From positions 24,375,614-24,439,613 of the forward strand of contig CM025856.1 in assembly GCA_003952965.2 (NCBI GenBank): a stretch of 64,000 bases of DNA. The letters run 5' to 3'. A program made the translations under genes and the position numbers. Below are positions 14,018 to 26,334 of this stretch, one piece after another; position 1 is the first letter of the stretch; every line of letters starts with the position of its first letter. This stretch comes from Morella rubra (Eukaryota; Streptophyta; Magnoliopsida; Fagales; Myricaceae). The notes under the pieces are model-generated. The model had not been told where the DNA came from and did not search any database. It was given only the letters and a program-made list of their open reading frames with translations.

Positions 14018-14026
14018 TTATAATAA

Positions 14027-17000
14027 ACTCCAGAATATCGTAATCCAATATCTTCACTCGATTTTGGGCATCCTATATTTTTAAAACCGTAAAAATTATT
14101 TTGAATTTAATAAATAAAAAACACAAGTACTTCTTAGCCAAAGGGGAAAAAAAAAACTGGGATAGAGATGGAAATGATGTTTGATTTGTTTGATGTAGAA
14201 GGGACCCACGTGAAGTCCTGCATAGTCAAGGAGAATCTCTGGAAATGATGATTGAGATGGTACACCAAACTCATCAATGTGGGTGCTCGGGCCAAATCAT
14301 TCTTCTGGGTACGTTCCAAAGCGGGGGGGTCTGGGGTAACTACGGCCTTATCATGGGAATGGGAAATCTACGAAATCTGTGAGTTCAGTTGGGGAAATAT
14401 TTTTCTACTAGTCCTGACCTTTGGCTGTCTGTGTGCTAGCTGCCACGCGCAGATCCCACCCTTTCCAGATGGTTGCAAAGACCATACAGCTCGTAGTCAA
14501 TGAAATCACACACGTATGGGATGGGAGGCAATTTTGCTTTCTTGCTTGTTCACGTCGAGAAGCCATAAATGGTTCCCCACTTCCCTGACCTCCAAAATTG
14601 GGCAAAAAAAAAAAAACATATTGCAATGGTTTGGTTGAAGTTTTGAATTTTGTTCATTTGGTGTTATTTTAAACTAATCAACTAGTCTTTATCTTTTACC
14701 ATCTGCTCCTTCGGGGAAAGAAGAGAACTACCTAGATTGGTGGAGCCCAAGAAACCGGATCATAGGAAGTTATACTATCAGGAAGTGAATGATTTTGCTT
14801 GGATTACTTGCTTCAAAACTCTTATCCTTTTGTTTAAATCCCTCATGATATCTAATAAGCTTAAAACAAGGCAAATTGGGATAAGAAAGAGCCCCCCCAA
14901 AAAGAGGGAAAGATAAAACCCCACAGGCCACAACAAAACCATAAAAAGATCCCAAGTCCAAAAAGGAAAAAAAAGGATCAAAAATTAAAATCCCTCCCAA
15001 ATAGAAACCCTCCCAAATCTAGGATTTTATCATGATCCAATCACAATACCTTCAATTATTCATGTTCTGTCATGAGGATTAATATTCAAAGAAGATATGA
15101 CCAAAAATAGAGCTTGGCATAATATAAAATTACCATTGACCCACCAACATCGGTGGGCTCAGACAGTCGGCAACGGCCAGGTTAGACCTGAGCAATTTTG
15201 TTGCATGTGTTAAACATCAGTGAAACTGTACCCCAAATTGTTTATCAGCAATCAAACAGTATTATAATAAAGCAGAACCAAAAGAGGGCCCCTTGATCAC
15301 GCGTGCAGCGTGCATTGAGCTTGCGGTGGGGCTAATCCTCCCTGTGGTCCTGCCTAAATCCTAATTAGCAATGATGGGTTTGATACCTAAGAGGAGAATC
15401 TCATAAGATATTGCCTCATGAGTTTTTTTTTTTTCTTCTCCCCAGCCCAATTTTTCTGCATAATAATATCACTTGGTCCTTTTTTGGGTTAAACTAATCA
15501 CTTGGGTCTTTGCTTTACAAAGTTGACAGCCCATGCTTGATGCTCACTTACACACTCTTTTTGGCCAGAAGGTGTATACTTTTAATGAAACTTTTCCTTT
15601 ACAAAAAGTTGCCAACCCTCCTTTTTCCAGTCACACAAAGCTCGACTTCTTGAAGAGGAAAACCAAAAACCTTCTCAATTTATTAATGGGCCACTGCACT
15701 ACTGTAGCCTGAATACAAAGAACGATTCACCAAGCCTACACTAAACTATATATTAGAAAAGTTGAGCCCCATAATGGATAATTAGGGGTAGTATTATATC
15801 AGATAAAAAGAATCTCAAACACCATATCCTCCAATGGAAAAGATCGAAGCATGCGCGGAACAGAGTAATCATCATCCAGTCTTTTAAATTTAAAGCAGGA
15901 AGGCTGCTGTTAATGAAGCTGAAAACCATGATTCTTGCTATTTGATGCAACTCATCAAACCCATGACGGCTTAGAGCAAATAATCATTATGAACCCTCTG
16001 TTTTCCCACATCAAGAAGCTCCTGCCGCGTCGACTGTGAAAAAAATGAGTACCCTGTTGTATCTAAAACAACTCAGAATAGGGTAAAAATAAAACAAAAT
16101 ATTGCGGCTTTATCCGATGTCAGCTATCAATTTGCTAAACGTCAATGTCGACAACTAAGAAAAAGGTGGCTTCTGAAACTACAAGAGCCTAACAAGGTAC
16201 CAATATATTTGCATTATGCTTGAGTGTAATGATTGGTTCAGAAACTGAACACAACTCAGGGGCCTCATGACCCCCCTGCATGTCAAAAAGGAATAAGCCC
16301 CCAGTGCACAGACTTTTTCATCCCTAGGTACCCTGCAACAGACGATAGTATCCCGGCGACATATTTAAAACCATGTTCGGGGGAAAAACATGTTTTGACA
16401 CAAATACAGCCATAAAATTCTCGTGGACTTAATCAATGGTCACAATCTTGTAACATCTAGTCCAATCCTGTGCTCCTCATTTTTGGCATCTAAGGATATT
16501 GATATCCACCAAGGCTGAGGAAAAAATGTCTAACCAATTAGATCTTTCTATCCCCCCACATCTCATGTGATATAGTTAGAACTTCTTGCCATGATGTTGA
16601 GGAATATATCCTACCTGACTGTCTGCTAATAATGCACTAAAATGTCCCATCTTTCCACGTAGATAGAAAGTGAACCAGGTTTCTCAGTGAAAGCGATTTT
16701 TTTCTACTTTCGAATATTCTATGTTCATCTGTGTATGGCCGTTACACCAATGAATTGGAAGACTTCCTCGCGCATAGAGTGACCCACTCTTTAGCCGCAA
16801 GGTAATTTGGCAATCAGATACCAAAAGCAGCTACGTTGTATTATCCTTAATTCTCAAGATCTATAGGGGATGCATCAGCAATCTCCAATACACGATGCAA
16901 TAATGTAGAAAGAGAAGATTGGGGCGTCCAGAGGGGCTTCGAGTTCGAATGACTTAAGTCTAACAATAATATCAATAATTATTCTTCTGTTCCACACCAG

Positions 17001-17519
17001 TTTTTTGTGTCTCAACTCTACTACTTAATGTGGCTCTCAAACTTCTGGAGATACTGTAGCCTTGAATTGTGAGGTCATCCTAAATCGGTAGGTTTGCAGG
17101 GAAAGCAACAAGGATAGGCGTCCCCTACCCAGCATTATAAGCTCCATTATATGAGGTCGGCGTTAATAAGGTGGTCCATCTCTGCAAATTGCAATCTGTG
17201 CAAATGGTCAGTGGAAGGAAGAGGTTAACCGAAGTGCAGACTTTATTTCGGTAGATGATCCAATTTATTCAACCAAAACATAACAATTTCCCCTCAGAAC
17301 CAGCAGAGCAATTCCCCAGCTTAACTCCACCAAATCCCATCTACCCCTTTATAAGTTGCAGTCAAGCTGGTCTATTAAACCAAGAGAATAAATATACCCC
17401 TAGCGCCGTTGGGCTTCTTTGAACTAAGATTACAAAAGGTTTTTGCAGGATATTTTACAGCTCGGAAAAAGTTCATCATACTCTTGGGAAGGAGTTCCGA
17501 GTACAGAGGCATCTAGATC
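14027..17519. other. Intergenic, nothing supported
   Basis: About 3.5 kb without a credible gene. The stretch at 14780-15010 is A-rich and gives long minus-strand hydrophobic frames that are compositional artefacts. A short phrase GAGTTCGAATGAC near 16940 resembles a B-box of a tRNA-derived SINE, but no A-box or element boundaries could be set. Confidence 0.45.
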
Positions 17520-17527
17520 CCTACAAT

Positions 17528-18270
17528 CAGGGCCGGCTCAAACCAAATTGGGCCTAAGGCGATATAAATTACTAGACCTTTTTACATATTAACATTTATC
17601 TAAAAAATTATAAATTTAATATAAAATATTTAAAGGCTCCATTAATTGTTTTATATGGAGCTCATACATGCCATCAAGGTTCTATGGATTGAAAGTTTGT
17701 GATGGACATTTTTTCTCTTTGGGTTAATGACCATTTTCTTCCTTGAGTTTTTATATAGTCCCTGAGTTTGATGATATTGTCAAAATGGTTCTTCCGTTCA
17801 TTTCCGTTAGCGAATTGCCCACAATTAACGGTCATACATGTCATGACCAACCAGAAAATGAAATGTGTAAAAAAATTTATTTTAAAAATGCCATGGACTA
17901 TGTGTAATAAATTCGAAAACTTAGAAACAGATTTTTTAAAAGAATAAAATCTCGAAGATGAAAATAGTTATTAACCTTTTCTTTTTTAATAAAGTTGTTT
18001 TTAATAAAGTTGTCTTTGATAAGAAGTCTAAGAAAAGAAAGATTAAGGGTGTGAGAGATACATAATACACAACAGACAATGAGACAATGCATTAGGATAA
18101 AAAAATAAAAAAAAATTACATCACCATCGTTTTGTCCTTTCTTTCCTTAGTCCATCTTTTCGTTTTTTGGATCAATCTACACGAAAACAAATAAATTTTT
18201 TTGCTGGGGCCTTGCTCTGGGTGAGGTCTTAGGCCATGGCCTAACTTACCTTACCCTTCAGCCGGCCCTG
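17528..18270. mobile_element. Non-autonomous hAT element (Tip100-like ends)
   Basis: The element begins CAGGGCCGGCT and ends AGCCGGCCCTG, forming 11-bp terminal inverted repeats. It is flanked by a perfect 8-bp target duplication CCTACAAT (17520-17527 and 18271-18278), the diagnostic length for the hAT superfamily. The CAGGGCCGG terminus is common in plant Tip100/Ac-like hATs. The 743-bp interior is AT-rich, with a duplicated TTTTTAATAAAGTTGT phrase near 17985-18010 and no transposase reading frame. It would need an autonomous relative to move. Confidence 0.92.
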
Positions 18271-18639
18271 CCTACAATACATCTATGTTACACTACCATG
18301 ACTAGATATCTTAGATATCCGTATGTATAAGGACATACATATTCTTTTTTAGGATTGTATTTCTTCCAGAGCATGATATTTATGGACAAGTCGCTTTTGC
18401 ATTTACACAGTCAAGGAGATCAAGCAGTTCGAGTATGTGAATTGGTCCATGCCTGACACTTAGATTGAATATATTCCTCTCTCAAGTATATTGGTGGCTA
18501 ATCAATCGAACACCACGTTCTCCTGGATGTGTGCACTGATAACTCCCGAGGGTCTTCTACGTCGTTGGGAAGGATTCTACAGAACAAAGGGCGCCCCCCT
18601 TTTGTGGGGTAGAGGTACTCTGATGCCTAAGTAAGGAAC

Positions 18640-19560
18640 AAGTTCTCGAAGTGTTAGTACATTTTTGTGTTGTCATCAATCCGTGTCAAAATATGTCGTG
18701 ATCGAGTTGTAATTTTGGTCCCTACATTTATTCAAGGGTTAGAGTTAATAGTCTGTCCAAAGTCATCATATTCAACAAGCGCTTGAGTGCCCTTAGAAAA
18801 ATTAATCACGTTCAACCAGCGTTCAACAAGAGCTCGAGTGTTCAGTTATAATTTCAGACAAAAATATAAGTGTTCGACAAGCGCTCGACCAGCGCTCGAG
18901 TGACTTTCGGCGAATTTCAAAAATTACTAAATTTTTGGACTTTTCTTGTGAAACCCTATTAAGTTTCGTGGGAGGCGACTAGAACATGATTGAGGCATTC
19001 ATTGAGCATACTTGTGCCTCCTTCATTGAGAGAAAAACTCCAATAGATTTGTGCTTCAAGATTGATGAGTTTTTCTATATTCTTCCATCAAATATCTTTG
19101 TAACTTACATGGTGTTAAAGGCGTGCTGAAGAACAAGAGTGTTCGGTGAAAAATCCATAAGAAGAACCTCAAAGATCAAGGGGAATGCCGCACAGTGTGG
19201 GTTTAAACAGGGAGGCTTGGATTATTATATTAGGGTTGTCAGAGTCAAGCAACTGAGGTTGCCCGTGTCTCTGTTTGTGAGGTTTTTTTCTTAGTGGATT
19301 TCAGGTGGCTGCTAGTCCGGAATAGTTTTTCCTTTGAATGGTATTTAAAAGGTTTTTTACTTCGTCACCAAATCCTTGTCTCTTTGTGTGATTGGTTTGT
19401 TTTAATTTTTCGTTGCTTATTTGTTGATTGAGTTTATTATTATGCATATCTAGGCTGAACAATTTTAGAACATGTTTTAAAATTATTATTGATTTGTTAA
19501 TTAGAGAAAAAAATATGTATTCACTCCTGCTAAGTGTTAGTAAGTGTCAAAACCTGATTT
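18640..19560. mobile_element. LTR-retrotransposon-like fragment
   Basis: The segment has long-terminal-repeat texture. It opens near a TGTTAGTAC phrase (about 18648) and carries three variants of a GCTCGAGTG-type motif, at about 18776, 18825 and 18890. It ends in a T-rich stretch with a terminal-looking TATTCACTCCTGCTAAG (about 19527). No primer-binding site, polypurine tract or gag/pol frame is visible, so it would be a solo LTR or fragment. The boundaries are estimates, and the superfamily (Copia is my guess) is not established. Confidence 0.4.
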
Positions 19561-22500
19561 TTCACGAATGAAAGAAAAGACCATCTGAACACCATTTGTG
19601 AAACTCGAGTAAGTTCCCAAGATTAAAAGCTTTGTATTTTTAACTGATCTAGATGAACGCAGAAGGTATATATACGACAAAATAGGTATCACATAGACAC
19701 AAACGACATGCATTACATACCGCCAACTTCTATCCGAACCGATTCCTCAGCGACAACAAGATTCGACCAAAGCAGGAAGAGCATCTAGGATGAGACAAGA
19801 AAGAAAAATACGTTAACTCGACTCGGTCTAGCAAACTATCGTAGCTGATTCGTAGGACTTTTCCCTTTTCTTTTCTTCCCTACAACATTTTCACGAAGAA
19901 ACTTGACCAACGAAAACCTTTAGTCAAACAGATGGACAGCAAAACAGGGAAAATCATCGGGTTTTTTTTAAAAAAAAATAAAAATAAAAATCTGTGAGTG
20001 TGTCAATGCGCTCATGGTCCAGCAGTATTAAAAACAAATACAGCAAACGAATCCGATTCCATCAATTTCATAGGCCCAATTGAAATCAAGCTTTCGACCC
20101 AATCAAAATTCGGTGAGTATTTCCGTTTGTGGGCCTAATAAGAGAAGGACTAGGTCCAACGACGAACCAGGGGTTTGATATTGAAGGTCCGGGCTGATCG
20201 TTTCAAGAAAACGAATATAAATGCGTCTCAGGCTGGTCCAAGTCTCAGAGTGGAGCCGTACTGAGGACCACGTTGCCCGTGGGGTAGACTCTGACAGCCA
20301 CTAACTTGTAAGCCCAAAAGAGTTTAAATTGTATGGGCCTGCATTGGGTTTTCTCCACTTATCTCATTTCTACGATTGTTTTCAATCGGGGGACCAAAAA
20401 ATAAAGCCCAATAGTATTGGGCACGTAGCAGCTTTGTAGGTGGAAAGAATCCAACAAAACAACAACCTTTCTCTTTGCCTAAATCACTGGTATTGTCTTT
20501 CGAGTTTTTAATGACATTTTCGCAATGAACAGCCAAAAAAATGCGCAACGAAAACTGCGACTGCGCCCACGTTAACTTGCATCATGCCCAAACTAAAAGT
20601 TTACAACATCATTATAATGGGCAAAAACATAAGGAATCCCAAATAACATTACTACCATATCGCGATCAGATTATCCAAGGGGAGCCGGTTGCTTTGAGGT
20701 TAATCTATTCGGATCTGCTAACAAACAGCCCCATGACACATTTTACCCCAAAAAAAAAGCCCCAAAGTGATGAACGGCGTTGAGAGAAAATAGCGTGGAC
20801 TGCAATAAAGACAAAAATACAATGCAGAGGTAGACGGCTGTTTTTATGATGTAGCAGTGGATTCTCCTGCTAAGATTCTGTGATCGCTCTCTACGGCGAC
20901 ACTCCCAGTGTGAAAAGAGATTTAAGGCTCTTACGGCGGAGCTGTAAAAAAGAGACCAGAGAGATAGGCCTATAAAATGCCATGTGGGACAACCGCCAAG
21001 TAATGGCCTGATCACGAGGCGAAATGTCAGGGGCCAAAGATCCTGAGTTAGATTTGGGACGTTGACAGGTCCCTCCATTTTCTACGATCCTCTCTCTCCC
21101 TCTACACATAGGTCCGTAGGGTTCCAGCCCATAAACTCTGTACGGACGCCTCTTGGTCCGTCTTGTCAGCTTCTCGGGTCAGAGATAATGTCCCAAAACC
21201 CGTTCTTATCCCGTGCCTTTCCCTACTCCCTCTCCTTAGTTTCAACAAGCAATTTTGTTTCCTTCGATACGAGCCATTACACTTTTCTGAGCCTCACCCA
21301 AAAGAAAAGTTCTTCACTGTTACGTACCATACGAGTGTTAAGACACTTATATAATGCGTAAAAATCAAGTATTCAGAAAGAGTCTCAACTGTTCGATATG
21401 TTTCCATGTTTTTGTCGACGTAGGTGCAAAATCTGTAACGTGTTAGCTCACGGCTTGGCCCGTTGGCGGCTGCTTGTAATCATTCTGATTTTATTTCGCT
21501 TTCCTGTTTATCCGAGTATATCCAGTGCTGTGAGATGCGGTCGCTTCTTTAGCTCGTTTTAATTTAGTGATTTTTTTTTTTTTAAATAATGTTTTTGTCT
21601 GAGCTTCCAACCCCTTTGGAACAGCTTCAAAAGTGCGACGATCATATTAACGCTTCCTTGTTTGCATAAATTATCGTTTAAAAGGGGATAACTATGCACC
21701 TGCTCCATAAAAGTTGTAAAAGTACAAAATCAGTTTGTATAAATTTTTGAATGATTTTCAATTTGATCAAATTCAATGGCATTAAAGCTGTCCTCTAAAG
21801 ATCATGGGAAGATCTACAACCAATTACGTTTTCTGCAATGGAGCATCGAGAACCTTGTACGACGGCAGTGCATTCATGCTTGGGAAGAAAACTGAAACAG
21901 AAAAATTGGAAGAGACAAATATGAAAGCAAGCACCGAATTCTTTAACAAAGCGATTCTGATGAATTGACAAAAAAAAACAAAAAAAAATGACAATTAATG
22001 CCAGGGTGCTAAGAAGCACACGTCTGATCGGCAGGACCGCTTTGCAGGTGCTTTTAATTGTTCATGCCATCGTCACATCTCCATCTCCTTTAAAATGTTC
22101 ATGCCGCAGTCACATCTCTTTCTCAAATTTGACTCAGAACAGTTTATCGCCCTCGTCTGCGGTGGAGATGTAGAAGTAGAAGGAAATTTATGAGTGTGTC
22201 TTCGATTATCTTGGTGCCTAATATCTGTCATTTCCTTCCTCTTTTCCTTGCCTGCTGATCGGACGTGGTAGATTCAACAAAGGAAGCCACACAAATATCG
22301 TGGGTAGTGGGCACACAGGACATTCTCTTATTCTTTTTCTTACCTAAAGTCATACACTTCTTATATTATTGCTTTACAGATAAACACAGGGTGGACCACT
22401 CCAAACACACTACCACATTCATAGAATCATAGGTTTCAATCTTCATCCACCCCCATAAAATTTGTAAGAATCGGCTTGTGCACCAGACATAAAAGTTAAA

Positions 22501-23435
22501 AGAGTTTTCCACGTGCTATACTATATATGCTCTTGTAGAAAATAAAAAAAATGCTCGCTGCTGGGGTTCGTCGGCAATTGAACCATGCGTTTCATGTGGT
22601 TTGATTTGTTTTGTATGTTGCATGAAAGGTGTCCGGATATATCAAATCATCAACCTTATAGTATAAATATAAGACGAGAGTGGAAAACCCAATTAGGTTT
22701 TGAGCTGTTTATCAGGGATGAAAAGTATAACCAAAATTTCAACACGTTCTCTGCGCCTGCCAAAGCCTGCAACATGTACTCGTGAATGGACAGTAATTGT
22801 GCACCTAACAAAAAAGAAGAGTAATTGTGAATAAAAAGTTATGTTGGTAGAATTATTTGCATAATTTTGAAGTCATCTTGGATCCCCTTGAAGTTTTATT
22901 CAGTTTTGGGTAATCCTGAAAATGACCCACCATGCATGCTCTGTCTGCATGATGCTGAAAGAGTCTTGCATAAAATGCCTATGAACTTGACATGTCTTGG
23001 TTACTAGCAAGCAAGTAGACATCCTCTCGGTGTTTTTGTTTTTCCTCTTTTGTTTACTGAGCTAGAAAAGCACCGTCCCTGTCATGTCCATAAATTCACC
23101 TGAAATTTTTCCAGAGGGACTGGTCCTGTCGAACGCGAGTAAGGCTGATTCAAGGGCAGCAAGCTGGAGGTCTCCTTGGACGAAACAGGGCCCCTCCACG
23201 GGAAACATCCACCATCCTTTCCAGTACTTAATCAATTACGAGCAATCCGTCCACAAGGTCCTTCCACCACACTTTTGGACACGACGACAGAGTTGGATTA
23301 GCTCCAATAGCATTTCGCCAGTACCGCAGCAAGAAGACAAGGCCCTGGAGATGTTGGGGCCATCTCGGCTAAAAAATTCAAATTGCTTGTAATGTGTGTT
23401 TAGGACTGTCCGAGTCCACACAAGCGTGAGATTCA
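19561..23435. other. Intergenic, nothing supported
   Basis: No exon or transposon could be defined. Several frames of 60-110 codons exist on both strands but have no recognisable motifs or splice context. The stretch 20780-21170 is GC-richer and might be regulatory or part of an old gene, without any specific signal I can point to. Confidence 0.45.
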
Positions 23436-24420
23436 AACAATCAAGGGCATCTTTGGCAAATGAGAATATTCAGAAATTTTCTCATTTCTAAAACTACTTG
23501 CCAAACTTAGAGCAAAATATTTTGCAGAAATATCTTCACAAATATTTTGAAGTGAAGATAAGTTTATCCCTAACTTGTACCAGCTATATTTTAACTATGT
23601 TACCGCGTCTTTTTAATTTCAAAATATTACAAAATTTTAAAATCATCTATATGGAATAATCTCTCTCTATAAAAATACATTAAACAAAAAATCAATTCAA
23701 TAATCTATTTCTTCTTTTTTTCACAGCCACCCATAAAACTTCAAAAAATTTTAACATTCGGACAAACATACTACACACATTTTTCACTACATTTTCAAAA
23801 CTTCCATAAAACTCTATCTCTCTATATTTTTCACACATCCAAAATTTTTAAAAGTTTCCTAAAATTTTCATTTGCACAAATAATAAATTTTAGCCTACTT
23901 AATTTCCCCCTATTTTCCGAACATGGACAAGATTGCAAATGGGTTCAAGAGAAATTCCTAATCTAAAAGAAGGATAGCTAAGCTTATGAGGTACTCAAAA
24001 GTAGCTATTAGGTTTCTAACTAATAGTATGTTATTAAGATCTTTTTTAATTTATAGTTTGGTGCAATTAGTTTAGATATAAACACAACATGTGGATCATA
24101 CACAATTTAATTTTATTCATGTAAAATTTAGATAGTATGAGCTCTACCTGTTGTATCTATTTTTCTTTTAATAATTTAATTCAAGTAGAAGATTATAGAG
24201 AAATAAGCTTATAAAGTACTTAGAAGAGCTATTAGGTTCCTAAAAACCTAATAATATGTAATTAAGATCCTCTTTAATTTTTCACTCAACACAATTAAAT
24301 TAAAATAGACACAACAGCTGAATCTTACATAATTTAACTTAATATTTGGATAGCATAGTCTCTTTCTCTTAATAATATAATTCAAATAGAAAATTAAAAA
24401 AAAATCTTAATCCAATAATA
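23436..24420. repeat. AT-rich repeat with a diverged 225-bp tandem duplication
   Basis: Two related segments follow one another with a spacing of about 225 bp. One starts near AGCTTATGAGGTACT (23981) and the other near AGCTTATAAAGTACT (24206). Both continue with AGCTATTAGGTT, AATTAAGATC-like and ACACAAC phrases in the same order. The copies differ by many substitutions and indels, so the duplication is old. No inverted termini were found. Confidence 0.6.
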
Positions 24421-26334
24421 TCCGGCCGTTGGTACGGTATCCTCGTGGAAGCAATAGTGGCATCTCCCAACTTGCACTGCAGATTATGGTAAGCCACTTT
24501 GTATCAGTGATCCAGGCGGTCCAGCTCGTGCCCACCCAACTTAATGAATCCACCACATTTACAACTCCCTCTGTCTTTACGTGAACTTTGTTTTCGTCGT
24601 CCAACCTGTCAATCATCGGGTTGTAATCATATTTGTTGACTAATCTCAAAGAGTTGGAAGAAAATTCAGATCAGTGATTCTTACTTTTTGGTTAAAAATG
24701 AGAAGTACACTATTTGCTTTTTAATCTTTTCCACGAGGCTCGCAAACTTTTTGACCATCAATCTCGTTACCCTGTGGCCTTTTCATTGTTGGGTTGTTTC
24801 CCTTTACTTTCTTTTCCTTTGTCCAATCAAGGCGGAGTTTTCTTTTCCTTTCTCTTTTTTTCCCCCCCGTCGACTTTTCATCATCACAATTCCGAAGTGT
24901 TCTTCAAAAGTAAAATGTGCATCTTAACAGCTGCAATGCCCAGTGCATTTCGCCATCTCATACCCTTGACCAAATCAAAATATCTCATCGCAATCTAGTG
25001 GGAAACAACTCTAAACGCCTGGTCTTCTCCGTGCAGTACCAGCTTTGTTTGCAAACATGTAAGGTTATGTGTCTGCCAGGAAAAAACGAAAACCAAGAGG
25101 AACTTTAGAAACGAAACTACTGAATCCATTCCCCCTCCAGGCTCCAGTGCGCACTATAGAGTTGGGTGTGACCACTTTCTCAATCTCTGAACACATTTAC
25201 AGATCCATATTCTCCGTTGTAAAAAGAAAAAGAAAAATAAAATTTCCCTGTGACATTACTCTAGAATATCAAATATCATGCCCGCTATTACCAAGCTGCA
25301 GAACGTTAGGAAAAGAAAAGATAACAGTAATATGTCCACGGAACCCAATAGGCAATAGATGTTCTATTTTATTTGAAACCTCTGCTTTTTAGTTTTAAGT
25401 ACAATAATGCATACAGAGCTTGTTCCAACTTTATTTGGTCCAGTTTTCCTGCTTTTCCGGCCTTAAGGTCCTCGTTGTCGTCTTACCATTTAAGTACGTA
25501 GTGGTCGAGTTTGCAATCGAGCTGAAACGTACATGCAAACGTTGTTACACGTGGGAAACCTCCACTTAAGCGGGCATTGAAGTAGTTTTAAGCATCCACA
25601 CCAGGACATGGAATCGCTTTTACATCCCAAATCTCTGAGGATTCCATCCAGCAAGTGGAACTAGAAAAGCCAAAGAATTTTTTTACCATCACGGCTTTAG
25701 AAAAACAGGGGACAAAGTCCTAACAAATTATGATCGTGCATCCTTAAAGTACTCCTAAGTAAGGTCTTCATCTGAGAATCTCTCGTCCGCTTTTTCGAAT
25801 AATGAAATGGAATGTTTGTTGCCTTTGAAGAAAGCACAGATAAGAAAGGAGAAATTTGCAATGATGGTGTATTGCAGATTGAGGAACAGATTGGGGGGGA
25901 TAAAACCAGATAATTGGGTCAAGGCTAGCTCCTTTGCATTATTGGAAAACATTGAGCTGGTTTCGTACTTTGGAGGGCCTAGAAAAGTTGGAAAAGCATA
26001 TTCAATAATTTAATGGCCTCTTCTATATTGCAAACATCATTTCATGGAATTTAATCATTAGGACCTTCCCTAATACCTTCCCTCCATTTTGCTAAATCTT
26101 GATTCCAATATGAGCCAAAAGGCTTCAGTATCCAAAAAGTTCCTTACACTTTGGTTAAGAGACAGATAGCTGGCCCCCACCTTGTCTTTTGATTAACCTC
26201 CCATTTCCTCCACTAGCACTTGTAGAAAAGAAAAATCAAAATCTTACATAGCCACCCTCCACCGCCAACATCAATAATTTCCTTCTTTTCCCTTGTCCAT
26301 GCAAAAGTTTACATGAAACAAACGCAGGCGACTT
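24421..26334. other. Intergenic and 3' flank of ANT
   Basis: No separate gene is supported. The right end (about 26030-26334) is the likely 3' untranslated region of the minus-strand ANT gene. No canonical AATAAA on the minus strand could be fixed as its polyadenylation signal. Confidence 0.45.

Noticed and set aside
14770..15000. Hydrophobic minus-strand ORFs
   Set aside because: They overlap each other in A-rich DNA, with no homologous motif or splice context.
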